Numbered from the stretch's first letter, positions 14,738 through 22,607 are shown. The stretch is DNA of 24,889 bases from an uncultured Dechloromonas sp. (GCA_946477505.1 CAMKYP010000009.1:1-24889), one strand, 5' to 3'. Made by a program: numbers and translations. The notes: generated by a model not told the origin, from the sequence alone.

Positions 14738-15064
14738 ATGAGCGAGCACATCCATTACGTCACCGACGACACTTTTGAAACCGAAGTGCTGCAATCGCAG
14801 CAACCGGTTCTCGTTGACTACTGGGCAGAATGGTGCGGTCCCTGCAAGATGATCGCTCCGATCCTCGACGAAGTCGCCAACGAATACGCCGGCAAGCTGA
14901 AGGTCGCCAAGGTCAACATCGACGATAACCAGGCCACCCCGGCCAAGTACGGCATCCGCGGCATCCCCACCCTGATGATCTTCAAGAACGGCAACATCGA
15001 AGCCACCAAGGTTGGCGCCCTGTCCAAGTCGCAACTCGCGGCCTTTATTGACAGCAACCTGTAA
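14738..15064 (+). CDS. trxA: Thioredoxin 1
   Basis: 108 residues, the classic thioredoxin length. It is a cytoplasmic disulfide reductase that serves ribonucleotide reductase, methionine sulfoxide reductases and others. The active site is WCGPC with C33 and C36 in AEWCGPCKMIAP, the buried acid is D27 in VDYWAEW, and the cis-proline is P77 in RGIPTLM. The start ATG has AGGA 5 nt upstream. trxA immediately upstream of rho is a conserved arrangement in proteobacteria. A strong 11-bp hairpin follows the stop. Confidence 0.98.
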   Translation: MSEHIHYVTDDTFETEVLQSQQPVLVDYWAEWCGPCKMIAPILDEVANEYAGKLKVAKVNIDDNQATPAKYGIRGIPTLMIFKNGNIEATKVGALSKSQLAAFIDSNL

Positions 15065-15081
15065 TCTCCGTAGTCTCCCGC

Positions 15082-15108
15082 CCTGAAGGTGCGCCCTGCA
15101 CCTTCAGG
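15082..15108 (+). terminator. Hairpin at the 3' end of trxA (no U-tract)
   Basis: Perfect 11-bp inverted repeat CCTGAAGGTGC / GCACCTTCAGG with loop GCCCT, 17 nt after the trxA stop. No T-run follows, so it is a poor intrinsic terminator. It is more likely a 3'-end stabiliser, or part of a Rho-dependent end, between trxA and rho. Confidence 0.6.
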
Positions 15109-15130
15109 CAGACGCGACAGGCAAGCTGTC

Positions 15131-15219
15131 CGGCGTCATTCCCCTCTCCCAAGCTTCTGCAATCTGCGCCCCGACCTCGGGCTCTCGCCCGTTCCTTAAC
15201 CGGCGCCACACATTCCCAC
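15131..15219 (+). promoter_or_regulatory. C-rich, G-poor rho leader (rut-like)
   Basis: The 89 nt before the rho ATG are about 47% C and 18% G by my count, including CCCCTCTCCC and several pyrimidine-C runs. No Shine-Dalgarno precedes the ATG (the preceding bases are CACATTCCCAC). Rho loads on unstructured C-rich RNA, and rho genes are known to be autoregulated by attenuation in their leader. This stretch fits such a site; the role is inferred. Confidence 0.45.
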
Positions 15220-16479
15220 ATGCAACTTTCCGAACTCAAGACATTACACGTCAGCAAACTGCTGGATATGGCCACCGAACTCGGCATCGAAAATGCCAAC
15301 CGGATGCGCAAGCAGGAGCTGATCTACGCCATCCTCAAGGCCAAAGCCAAGAACGGCGACACCATCTACGGCGACGGCACCCTCGAAGTCCTGCCCGACG
15401 GCTACGGCTTTCTCCGCTCGGCCGATACGTCCTACCTGGCCAATCCGGATGACATCTACGTCTCCCCGTCGCAGGTCCGCCGCTTCAATCTGCGCACCGG
15501 CGACACCATTGCCGGCGAGATCCGCACCCCCAAGGACGGCGAGCGCTACGTCGCGCTGACCAAGCTCGACAGCATCAACGGCTTCCCGCCTGAAGCCAAC
15601 AAGAACAAGATCATGTTCGAGAACCTGACGCCGCTGCACCCGACGCGTCACCTGCGTCTCGAGCGCGACATCAAGTCCGACGAAAACATCACCAGCCGTG
15701 TCATCGACATGATTGCCCCGATCGGCTGCGGCCAGCGCGGCCTGCTGGTTGCCCCGCCGAAGTCCGGCAAGACTGTGATGCTGCAGAATATCGCCCACGC
15801 CATCACGGCCAACCACCCGGAAGTTGTGCTCATCGTGCTGCTCATCGACGAACGCCCGGAAGAAGTCACCGAAATGACCCGCACCGTCAAGGGCGAGGTC
15901 GTTGCCTCGACCTTCGACGAGCCGGCTACCCGCCACGTTGCCGTCGCCGAAATGGTCATCGAGAAAGCCAAGCGCCTGGTCGAACACAAGAAGGACGTGG
16001 TCATCCTGCTCGACTCGATCACCCGTCTCGCCCGCGCCTACAACACCGTGCAGCCGGCCTCCGGCAAGGTGCTGACCGGCGGCGTCGACGCCAACGCCCT
16101 GCAGAAGCCGAAGCGCTTCTTCGGCGCTGCGCGCAACATCGAGGAAGGCGGCTCGCTGACCATCCTCGCCACCGCGCTGATCGACACCGGCTCGCGCATG
16201 GACGAAGTGATCTACGAAGAATTCAAGGGTACCGGCAACTCGGAAATCCACCTCGACCGTCGCATGGCCGAGAAGCGGATGTACCCGGCCGTCAACGTCA
16301 ACCGCTCCGGCACCCGCCGCGAGGAACTGCTGCTCAAGCCGGACGTGCTGCAGAAGATGTGGGTGCTGCGCAAGCTGTGCTACCCGATGGACGATCTGGA
16401 AGCAATGGAATTCCTTCTCGACAAGGTCAAGTCGACCAAGGGCAACCAGGAGTTCTTTGACGCCATGCGCCGCGGCTAA
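15220..16479 (+). CDS. rho: Transcription termination factor Rho
   Basis: 419 residues, the same length as E. coli Rho. This hexameric RNA-dependent ATPase/helicase terminates transcription. Domains: N-terminal helix bundle at about 1-48; cold-shock-like RNA-binding domain at about 49-125 with GYGFLRS at 61-67; RecA-like ATPase with Walker A APPKSGKT at 178-185, Walker B VILLD at 261-265, the secondary RNA-site Q-loop around LTGGVDANAL at 285-294 and the R-loop KGTGN at 336-340. The start MQLSELKTLHV aligns with the E. coli N-terminus, so the ATG is right despite lacking a Shine-Dalgarno. The gene follows trxA, separated by a hairpin and a C-rich leader. Confidence 0.98.
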   Translation: MQLSELKTLHVSKLLDMATELGIENANRMRKQELIYAILKAKAKNGDTIYGDGTLEVLPDGYGFLRSADTSYLANPDDIYVSPSQVRRFNLRTGDTIAGEIRTPKDGERYVALTKLDSINGFPPEANKNKIMFENLTPLHPTRHLRLERDIKSDENITSRVIDMIAPIGCGQRGLLVAPPKSGKTVMLQNIAHAITANHPEVVLIVLLIDERPEEVTEMTRTVKGEVVASTFDEPATRHVAVAEMVIEKAKRLVEHKKDVVILLDSITRLARAYNTVQPASGKVLTGGVDANALQKPKRFFGAARNIEEGGSLTILATALIDTGSRMDEVIYEEFKGTGNSEIHLDRRMAEKRMYPAVNVNRSGTRREELLLKPDVLQKMWVLRKLCYPMDDLEAMEFLLDKVKSTKGNQEFFDAMRRG

Positions 16480-16520
16480 AGCCGCAACGCATCGGCAGCT
16501 TTGGCTGCGGCCGACCCTTG

Positions 16521-16606
16521 GGCGGGGACTTAACTTCGCTCGCGAAGTTAGCCTACGCCGCAACAAACCTTCGGTGTGTTGTGACGCCATGCGCCGTGGC
16601 CAAAGC
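16521..16606. repeat. Palindrome-rich spacer with partial copy of the rho 3' end
   Basis: Within the 217-bp rho-rpmE gap lie a near-perfect palindrome TAACTTCGCTCGCGAAGTTA (16531-16550), an imperfect hairpin CAACA...TGTTG (16561-16581), and a 25-bp segment at 16582-16606 that matches the rho stop region at 16458-16482 at 23 of 25 positions. In the copy, TAA is replaced by CAA. It could be a REP-like element or a short duplication. Confidence 0.55.
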
Positions 16607-16613
16607 AAATATA

Positions 16614-16651
16614 TTGCAAGCCCGCGTTTTTTCGAGGATAATCGCGGGCTT
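16614..16651 (+). promoter_or_regulatory. rpmE promoter within an inverted repeat
   Basis: TTGCAA (16614-16619), a 17-nt spacer and GATAAT (16637-16642) make a good sigma-70 promoter about 50 nt before rpmE. The inverted repeat AAGCCCGCG (16618-16626) / CGCGGGCTT (16643-16651) brackets the spacer and -10, so a dimeric repressor or a DNA/RNA hairpin could act here. rpmE is often zinc-regulated, but I see no recognisable Zur box. Confidence 0.6.
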
Positions 16652-16696
16652 CCCAGATCGGCCACATCCGCCGGTCGCTCGTTTAAAGGACAAAAG

Positions 16697-16921
16697 ATGA
16701 AAGCCGATACCCACCCGAATTACAAAGACGTCGCCGTGACCTGCTCCTGCGGCAACACCTTCACGACCAAGTCGACCATGGCCAAGGATGCCTTCCACAT
16801 CGAAGTCTGCTCCCTGTGCCACCCGTTCTACACCGGCAAGCAAAAGATCGTCGACACCGCCGGTCGCGTCGAGAAGTTCAACCAGAAGTTCGGCGCCATG
16901 CGCGGCAAGGCTGCCGCCTGA
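16697..16921 (+). CDS. rpmE: 50S ribosomal protein L31 (zinc-binding type)
   Basis: 74 residues from the ATG at 16697 (AAAGGA 7 nt upstream). L31 forms part of the bridge between the 50S central protuberance and the 30S head. The zinc-binding cysteines of the C+ type are present: C16 and C18 in CSC, C38 and C41 in CSLC. The HPNYKDV start and FHIEVCSLCHPFYTGKQK are diagnostic. rho-rpmE adjacency is common in bacteria. It has its own promoter and a strong terminator, so it appears monocistronic. Confidence 0.97.
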   Translation: MKADTHPNYKDVAVTCSCGNTFTTKSTMAKDAFHIEVCSLCHPFYTGKQKIVDTAGRVEKFNQKFGAMRGKAAA

Positions 16922-16944
16922 TCGGCTTGATTTTCGCCGTCTCG

Positions 16945-16970
16945 AAAGGCAGCCTGTCGGCTGCCTTTTT
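16945..16970 (+). terminator. Rho-independent terminator after rpmE
   Basis: Stem AAAGGCAGCC / GGCTGCCTTT with loop TGTC, merging into a TTTTT run, 23 nt after the rpmE stop. Confidence 0.93.
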
Positions 16971-16984
16971 CATTTGCGGACGAC

Positions 16985-18607
16985 ATGCCTGATATTTCCG
17001 CCCTGATCCGTCGCGGCATCCGCCTGCCCCCGTCGGGCTGGATGCTGGCCGCCATGCTGGCCTTCTACGTGCTGGCCGGTCTGTTCGGTCGCGACCCATG
17101 GAAAGGCGAGGACGCCATCCACATCGGTGCCGCCTGGCACATGCTGCATTACAGCGACTGGCTATCGCCCGACCTGGCCGGCCGCGTCTTCAACGAACCA
17201 CCGCTCTATTACTGGAGCGCCGCGCTGACCGGCAAGGCTTTCGGCTGGCTGCTGCCACTGCACGAGGCGATGCGCATTGCCAGCGGCATCTGGGTGACGC
17301 TGGCCCTGATGGGACTCTATTACGCCAGCCGCGAGCTCTACGGCGAAGAATCGGCGGCGGCCAGCCCGATGCTGCTCGCCGGCTGTGCTGGCCTGCTATT
17401 CCACGCCCACGACGCGCAGCCGATGTTGATTGCACTGGCCGCCTACGGCGGCGGCCTCGGCGCCTTGGCGGCCATCGGCCGCAAGCCGCGACTGACCGGT
17501 ATTTTCTACGGCCTCGCCGTTGCCGCCTGCCTGCTCGGCACCGGCATCGCACCGACCCTGCCCCTGCTTGCCATCGCCCCGGTGGCTTGGTGGCTATCGC
17601 CGGATCGGCCGAAAGCCCTGCATACCCTGCTCATCGGCCTGACCATTGCCGCTACGCTGATCCTGCCCTGGCCGCTACTCGTGCTCAGCCTGGAGCCAGC
17701 CCGTTTCCATGCTTGGCTGGCGACCGAACTGGCGCCGTTCAACACCCCGTTTTCGTTCACCGGCCTCGGGCGCTTCATCGGCATGCTGCCTTGGTTCGCC
17801 TTCCCGGCCATGCCCCTGGCGGCGTGGACGCTGTGGATACGGCGCAGGGAATTGCAGGCACCGAACCTCCTACTGCCGCTTGCCTTCTTCACCCTCACAC
17901 TGCTCTTGCTGGCCTGGGCCTTCCGGCCGCGCGAAATCCCTGCCCTGCTGCTCCTCCCGCCGCTCGCCCTGCTCGCCACACCCGGCGCACTGGCCTTACG
18001 ACGCGGCGCGGCGAGCGCCTTCGACTGGTTCGCGATGTCCACCTTCAGCCTGTTCGCGGTGGTCGTCTGGGTCGGCTGGTCTGCCATGGCGCTGGGCTGG
18101 CCGACCAAACTGGCCGAGCGCGCCATCATCCTGCGCCCCGGTTTCGTCGGACAGGTTCACTGGTTCGCCCTGGTCATCGGCCTCGCCGCAACCCTCTGGT
18201 GGTTGTGGCTGATTGTCACCGCGCCGCGCTCGCCATACCGTAGCCTGACGCATTGGACACTGGGCTTCACTACCTTGTGGCTGCTGGCGACCAGCCTGAT
18301 CCTGCCTTGGTTCGACTACGGAAAAACCTACCGTCCGGTAGCCCAGGCCATCGCCAAGGCCCTGCCAGACAACCACGGCTGCCTGGCAGAGCGCGGCCTG
18401 AGCGACACGCAGATGGCTTCGATGGCTTACTTCGTCGAGATCGAACCGGTAGCCGAGGACTCGAAGGCCGGTCAGGCCTGCAACTGGCTGCTGGTGGTCG
18501 GCGACACGCGCCGCGAGCTGGCGGCGCCCAGCGGCCGATGGACCAAGGTCTGGGAGGGCAGCCGCCCGGGTGACCGCAAGGAAAAATTCCGCCTTTACCG
18601 CCGCTGA
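16985..18607 (+). CDS. GT-C family membrane glycosyltransferase (ArnT/PMT-like)
   Basis: 540 residues with about eleven to twelve hydrophobic segments and a soluble C-terminal part from about 440. The first loop carries GRDPWKGEDAIHIGAAWHM (35-53), with acidic E42 and D43 in the place of the catalytic DE region. NEPPLYYW at 70-77 corresponds to the PPLYYW motif of the ArnT/PMT (GT83/GT39-like) group. Such enzymes use polyprenyl-linked sugars to glycosylate lipid A, glycans or proteins on the periplasmic side. The substrate cannot be read from the sequence. The gene starts 15 nt past the rpmE terminator with a weak ribosome site, so it must have its own promoter or rely on read-through. It is convergent with orn. 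Assignment as true ArnT is not supported. Confidence 0.78.
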   Translation: MPDISALIRRGIRLPPSGWMLAAMLAFYVLAGLFGRDPWKGEDAIHIGAAWHMLHYSDWLSPDLAGRVFNEPPLYYWSAALTGKAFGWLLPLHEAMRIASGIWVTLALMGLYYASRELYGEESAAASPMLLAGCAGLLFHAHDAQPMLIALAAYGGGLGALAAIGRKPRLTGIFYGLAVAACLLGTGIAPTLPLLAIAPVAWWLSPDRPKALHTLLIGLTIAATLILPWPLLVLSLEPARFHAWLATELAPFNTPFSFTGLGRFIGMLPWFAFPAMPLAAWTLWIRRRELQAPNLLLPLAFFTLTLLLLAWAFRPREIPALLLLPPLALLATPGALALRRGAASAFDWFAMSTFSLFAVVVWVGWSAMALGWPTKLAERAIILRPGFVGQVHWFALVIGLAATLWWLWLIVTAPRSPYRSLTHWTLGFTTLWLLATSLILPWFDYGKTYRPVAQAIAKALPDNHGCLAERGLSDTQMASMAYFVEIEPVAEDSKAGQACNWLLVVGDTRRELAAPSGRWTKVWEGSRPGDRKEKFRLYRR

Positions 18608-18649
18608 GACCGCGCCCGCCGCCTGACGAGCGCAACCTCGCTTGAGCCC

Positions 18650-19195
18650 TCAGCCCTTCAGGAAATGTTCCCGGTAGTACTTGAGTTCGTCGATGGACTC
18701 GTAGATGTCGGCCAGCGCGGTGTGCTTGCTTTTCTTCTTGAAGCCCTTGTACACCTCAGGCTGCCAGCGCCTGCACAGTTCCTTCAGGGTGCTGACATCG
18801 AGGTTGCGGTAATGGAAGAAGGCTTCCAGCGTCGGCATGTAGCGCGCCATGAAACGACGGTCCTGGCCGATGGAGTTGCCGCACATAGGTGAGTGGCCGG
18901 CCAGTGAATACTTTTGCAGAAACTCCAGTGCCGCCGCCTCGACGGCTGCCTCGTCCAGGGTCGAGGCCTTGACCTTGTCGATCAGGCCGGAACGGCCGTG
19001 GGTTTTCTGGTTCCAATCATCCATGGCGGCCAGCGTTGCGTCGGACTGGTGAACCACCCATGAAGGCGATTCGGCAACCATTTCCAGTTCGGAATTGGTC
19101 ACGACCATCGCCATCTCGATGATCCGGTCGCCATCCGGATTCAAACCCGTCATTTCCATGTCCAGCCAGACGAGGTTGTTTGCATTGCCTGCCAT
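18650..19195 (-). CDS. orn: Oligoribonuclease
   Basis: 181 residues, typical length. Orn is a 3'-5' exoribonuclease that degrades diribonucleotides, including pGpG from c-di-GMP breakdown. This is relevant because an HD-GYP regulator, the enzyme class that yields GMP/pGpG, is encoded downstream in the window. DEDDh residues are visible: D12 and E14 in WLDMEMTGL, D112 in GQDRRF, H158 in SKHTALAD and D163. It converges on the glycosyltransferase gene, with a 42-bp gap showing no clear terminator, and diverges from the M48 peptidase. Confidence 0.97.
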   Translation of the reverse strand: MAGNANNLVWLDMEMTGLNPDGDRIIEMAMVVTNSELEMVAESPSWVVHQSDATLAAMDDWNQKTHGRSGLIDKVKASTLDEAAVEAAALEFLQKYSLAGHSPMCGNSIGQDRRFMARYMPTLEAFFHYRNLDVSTLKELCRRWQPEVYKGFKKKSKHTALADIYESIDELKYYREHFLKG

Positions 19196-19200
19196 ATAAT
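19195..19200 (+). promoter_or_regulatory. Candidate -10 element for the M48 peptidase gene
   Basis: A perfect TATAAT lies about 50 nt before the GTG chosen for the M48 gene, at the start of the divergent orn gene. No good -35 is present at 16-18 nt. If used, transcription starts near 19207, which rules out the upstream TTG at 19200 as the start codon. Confidence 0.35.
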
Positions 19201-19250
19201 TGCCCGATTCCTTGAAAACCTCGATTTTCGCACAGCTCGGCTCGACCTTC

Positions 19251-20501
19251 GTGACTCAGAATTTCACCCAGATCTTTCTCCTCTTCTTCACCCTGACGCT
19301 GGCCGTCCGACTGTGGCTGAAATTCCGCCACATTCGCTTCGTTTCGGCACATCGTGCCTCGCTACCCCCCGGATTCGCCGACACGGTGACCCTGCCCACC
19401 CACCAGAAGGCGGCCGACTACACTGTTGATCGCAGCAAGGCAGCCGTGGCCGGCATCTTCGTCGACGCTGCCCTGCTGCTCGCGCTGACGCTGGGCGGTG
19501 GGCTGGCGGAACTGCATGCGTTCTGGGTGCCGCGCGCCGACGGCCTGCTTTACGGCCTCGCCATGATCTTCAGCCTGATGCTGATTTCCGGCCTCGTCGA
19601 CCTGCCGCTGTCCCTGTACAGCCAGTTCGTCGTCGAAGCCCGCCACGGCTTCAACCGCATGACGCCGGGCCTGTTCTTCGCCGACCTGATCAAGCAGACC
19701 TTGCTGGGCGCCCTGATCGGTGCCCCGGTCATCCTCGCCGTCCTGTGGCTGATGGGTGCCATGGGCGAAAACTGGTGGCTTTACGTCTGGCTGTTCTGGT
19801 CAGCCTTCAACCTGTTGCTGATGTTCGTGTATCCGACCTGGATCGCGCCGCTGTTCAACAAATTCTCACCGCTTGAGGAAGGCGAGATGAAATCGCGCGT
19901 CGAAGCCCTGCTCGCCCGCTGCGGGTTCCGTTCTTCCGGCCTTTTCGTCATGGACGGTTCGAAGCGCTCCAGCCACGGCAACGCCTATTTCACCGGCTTC
20001 GGCAACAACAAGCGCATCGTCTTTTTCGACACCCTGCTCACCCGCCTCGAACCGCCCGAGGTCGAAGCCGTGCTCGCCCATGAACTGGGCCATTTCCGAA
20101 AAAAACATGTGCTCAAGCGCATGATCGCGATGTTCGCAGGCTCGCTCGCCTTCCTCTGGCTGCTCGGCCAACTGATCGATGCCCCGTGGTTCTACACCGG
20201 CCTCGGCGTCGATGCGCAGAATACGGCGCTGGCGCTGATTCTGTTCTTTTTGGCCATGCCGGTATTCACCTTTCCGCTGACCCCGTTGATGAGTTGGCTA
20301 TCGCGCCGCCATGAGTTCGAGGCCGATGCCTATGCCGCCGAGCATGCCGCCGCAGCCGATCTCATCCACGCGCTGGTCAAGCTATACCGGGACAACGCTT
20401 CAACCCTGACCCCGGACCCGCTGCACTCACTGTTCTACGACTCGCACCCGCCCGCCGCACAGCGCATTGCCCACCTGCAGTTGCAGGGAGCTGCCAGCTG
20501 A
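19251..20501 (+). CDS. M48-family membrane metallopeptidase (Ste24-like)
   Basis: 416 residues from the GTG at 19251 (MTQNFTQIFLLFF...). The frame stays open upstream to a TTG at 19200, but those extra residues are not hydrophobic and the GTG start gives the usual N-terminal membrane segment. About six to seven membrane segments flank the catalytic core. The zinc motif is HELGH at about 277-281 (VLAHELGHFRKKH), with the third ligand and conserved acid in the FEADAYA motif (E357, D359). This is the CAAX-prenyl-protease/Ste24 layout with an M48_N domain containing GFNRMTP. In bacteria these proteins are thought to act in membrane-protein quality control, but substrates are mostly unknown. It overlaps rsgA by 1 nt (TGATG). 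Confidence 0.9.
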   Translation: MTQNFTQIFLLFFTLTLAVRLWLKFRHIRFVSAHRASLPPGFADTVTLPTHQKAADYTVDRSKAAVAGIFVDAALLLALTLGGGLAELHAFWVPRADGLLYGLAMIFSLMLISGLVDLPLSLYSQFVVEARHGFNRMTPGLFFADLIKQTLLGALIGAPVILAVLWLMGAMGENWWLYVWLFWSAFNLLLMFVYPTWIAPLFNKFSPLEEGEMKSRVEALLARCGFRSSGLFVMDGSKRSSHGNAYFTGFGNNKRIVFFDTLLTRLEPPEVEAVLAHELGHFRKKHVLKRMIAMFAGSLAFLWLLGQLIDAPWFYTGLGVDAQNTALALILFFLAMPVFTFPLTPLMSWLSRRHEFEADAYAAEHAAAADLIHALVKLYRDNASTLTPDPLHSLFYDSHPPAAQRIAHLQLQGAAS

Positions 20502-21355
20502 TGGAAGGCCGAGTCATCGCCGCGCACGGCCGGCAATACATGGTCGAACTGCCCGATGGCACCCGCCTTCCCTGTTTCCCGCGCGGCAAGAAAAGCGAAA
20601 TCGCCTGCGGCGACCGCGTCGATATCCAGCGCACGTCGGAAGACCAAGGTGTCGTCGAGGCGATCCAGCCGCGCAGCAGCCTGCTGTATCGCTCCAATGA
20701 GATCCGCCAGAAGCTGATTGCCGCCAACGTCGACCAGATCGTCATTGTCGTCGCCACCGAGCCGGCCTTTTCCGACGAACTGGTCGCCCGCGCCCTGCTC
20801 GCCGCCGAAAGTGAGGAAATCGCGCCACTGATCGTGCTCAACAAGTGCGACCTGGCTGACAAACTGCCGGCTGCCCGCGCGCGCCTGGCCACCTTGGCGG
20901 CGCTCGGCTATCCGATCCTCGAGCTATCAGCCCGCGACCACGCCGAAGAACTGCGCCCCTGCCTGGCCGGCAAGACCAGTGTCCTGGTCGGCCAGTCCGG
21001 TATGGGTAAATCAACGCTGGTCAATGCCCTGATCCCCGAAGCCAATGCCGCGACACGTGAAATCTCGCAGGCGCTCGATTCCGGCAAACACACCACCACG
21101 CATGCCACGCTCTACCACCTGGATGCGGACAGTGCCCTGATCGACTCCCCCGGCCTGCAGGAATTCGGTCTTGGCCATCTCGACCGCCACGAAATCGAAA
21201 ACGCCTTCCCGGAATTCCGGGAATACCTTGGCCAGTGTCGATTCCGCGACTGCCAGCATGACCGCGAACCCGGCTGCGCGCTGACCGCAGCGGTGGACAG
21301 TGGCCAGATCGACCGGAATCGTTTTGCAATCTATCGCCGCATTGTCGGCAGTTGA
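20501..21355 (+). CDS. rsgA: Ribosome small-subunit-dependent GTPase RsgA
   Basis: 284 residues, slightly shorter than E. coli RsgA. It is a circularly permuted GTPase that acts in late 30S maturation. Order of elements: OB-fold at about 1-65; G4 NKCD at 114-117; G1 GQSGMGKST at 164-172; G2 near KHTTTH at 196-201; G3 DSPG at 225-228. A C-terminal zinc motif follows, with C246, C251, H253 and C259. The start ATG overlaps the stop of the M48 gene, with GGGAG 10 nt upstream, so the two are translationally coupled. orn/M48/rsgA proximity fits the functional theme of RNA and ribosome maintenance. Confidence 0.96.
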   Translation: MEGRVIAAHGRQYMVELPDGTRLPCFPRGKKSEIACGDRVDIQRTSEDQGVVEAIQPRSSLLYRSNEIRQKLIAANVDQIVIVVATEPAFSDELVARALLAAESEEIAPLIVLNKCDLADKLPAARARLATLAALGYPILELSARDHAEELRPCLAGKTSVLVGQSGMGKSTLVNALIPEANAATREISQALDSGKHTTTHATLYHLDADSALIDSPGLQEFGLGHLDRHEIENAFPEFREYLGQCRFRDCQHDREPGCALTAAVDSGQIDRNRFAIYRRIVGS

Positions 21356-21360
21356 CCCAA

Positions 21361-21379
21361 GCTTCCGCCCTGCGGGAGC
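21361..21379 (+). terminator. Possible terminator after rsgA
   Basis: 8-bp hairpin GCTTCCGC-CCT-GCGGGAGC (one G-U pair), 5 nt after the rsgA stop. It is followed by AAGAATTTAATAAAG rather than a clean T-run, so it is at best a weak terminator. Confidence 0.35.
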
Positions 21380-21401
21380 AAGAATTTAATAAAGATTAAA
21401 G

Positions 21402-21431
21402 TTGGCAATACTATTACAGTAAGGTGATAAT
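21402..21431 (+). promoter_or_regulatory. Sigma-70-type promoter for the HD-GYP regulator
   Basis: TTGGCA (5/6) and GATAAT (5/6) with an 18-nt spacer, in an AT-rich island of about 60 bp that stands out in this GC-rich DNA. Predicted transcription start near 21438, about 33 nt before the ATG. Confidence 0.6.
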
Positions 21432-21470
21432 TCTCACAAACTCGCCACTCAAGGGCGATTGGACTTGCGC

Positions 21471-22556
21471 ATGGATATCCGCCCACCGACCATACTGATC
21501 GTCGACGATACGCCCGAGAATCTCAGTGTTCTGGGCGAGCTGCTGCAGCCGACTTATCGAGTCCGTGCTGCCAATTCGGGAAAACGCGCCATCCAGATCG
21601 CCATGGCCGATCCGACACCCGATCTCATTCTGCTCGATGTGATGATGCCGGAAATGGATGGCTTCGAAGTTCTCGGTGAGTTGAAAGCATCCGGGGTCAC
21701 GCGCAACATTCCGGTGATCTTCGTCACTGCCATGGACGGAACCTCCGACGAAGAGCGCGACCTCGACCTGGGTGCCGTCGACTACATCACCAAGCCGATC
21801 CGCCCGAGCATTGTCCTCGCCCGGGTGCGTACCCAGCTCGAACTCAAGGCGGCAAGAGACTTTCTGAGCAACCAGAACGCCTTTCTGGAGGATGAGGTAG
21901 CCCGTCGGATGCATGAAAACCAGCTGATCCAGGAAGTCAGCATCCACGCCCTCGCCCGCCTTGCCGAAACACGCGACCCGGAAACCGGCAAGCACCTGCG
22001 GCGGACGCAGGAATACATCCTGACCCTGGCCAAGCGCTTGTGCCAGCACCCGCGCTTTGCCCACTACCTCGACCAGCGGACCATCAATGCCCTGGTCCAA
22101 TCCGCCCCCCTGCACGACATCGGCAAGGTGGGCATTCCCGACCACGTCCTGCTCAAACCCGGCAAACTGACCCCGGAAGAGTGGGAAATCATGAAGACCC
22201 ACGCCGAACTCGGCAGCAACGCCATTGCCCAGGCCGAAGCCGACGCCGACAAGCCCGTCGAGTTTCTCGCCATCGCCAAGCTGATTGCCCGCTCGCATCA
22301 CGAAAAATGGGACGGTAGCGGCTATCCGGACGGGCTGGCCGGCGACGACATCCCGATCGCCGCGCGCCTGATGGCGCTCGCCGACGTATTCGATGCCCTG
22401 ACCTGCAAACGCGTCTATAAGCCGGCCTTTTCCTTCGAGCATGCCTACCGGATCATACTGGACGGCAAGGGAATCCACTTCGATCCGGATATCGTTGAAG
22501 CCTTCGCCCACGATTTCGAAACGTTCGTTGCCATTGCCAAGGCCTACGCAGAGTAA
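21471..22556 (+). CDS. Response regulator with HD-GYP domain (probable c-di-GMP phosphodiesterase)
   Basis: 361 residues from the ATG at 21471; a TTG 12 nt upstream is less likely. Receiver domain at 1-125: D11/D12 in LIVDDTPENL, phosphoacceptor D56 in LLDVMMPEMDGF, T86 and K108 in ITKPIRP. A helical linker (about 125-155) leads into the HD-GYP domain at about 157-350: ETRDPETGKHLRRTQEY, the metal-binding HDIGKVGIPD (H215, D216), HHEKWDGSGYPDGL with the GYP triad at 284-286, and ADVFDALTCKRVYKP. All expected metal ligands and the GYP motif are present, so it should be active in degrading c-di-GMP. No partner kinase is adjacent; the input may come from a distant kinase or from the multi-sensor protein downstream. 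Confidence 0.93.
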   Translation: MDIRPPTILIVDDTPENLSVLGELLQPTYRVRAANSGKRAIQIAMADPTPDLILLDVMMPEMDGFEVLGELKASGVTRNIPVIFVTAMDGTSDEERDLDLGAVDYITKPIRPSIVLARVRTQLELKAARDFLSNQNAFLEDEVARRMHENQLIQEVSIHALARLAETRDPETGKHLRRTQEYILTLAKRLCQHPRFAHYLDQRTINALVQSAPLHDIGKVGIPDHVLLKPGKLTPEEWEIMKTHAELGSNAIAQAEADADKPVEFLAIAKLIARSHHEKWDGSGYPDGLAGDDIPIAARLMALADVFDALTCKRVYKPAFSFEHAYRIILDGKGIHFDPDIVEAFAHDFETFVAIAKAYAE

Positions 22557-22607
22557 GACATGCCGCTTCGCAGCAGAGCCAGGCGCAACCCTCAGGAGAT
22601 CCGGAGC

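Noticed and set aside
21397..21430. Flagellar sigma-28 promoter before the HD-GYP gene (TAAAGTTG ... GGTGATAA)
   Set aside because: The two boxes look similar to the consensus, but their separation is about 18 nt instead of about 11, so sigma-28 use is unlikely.
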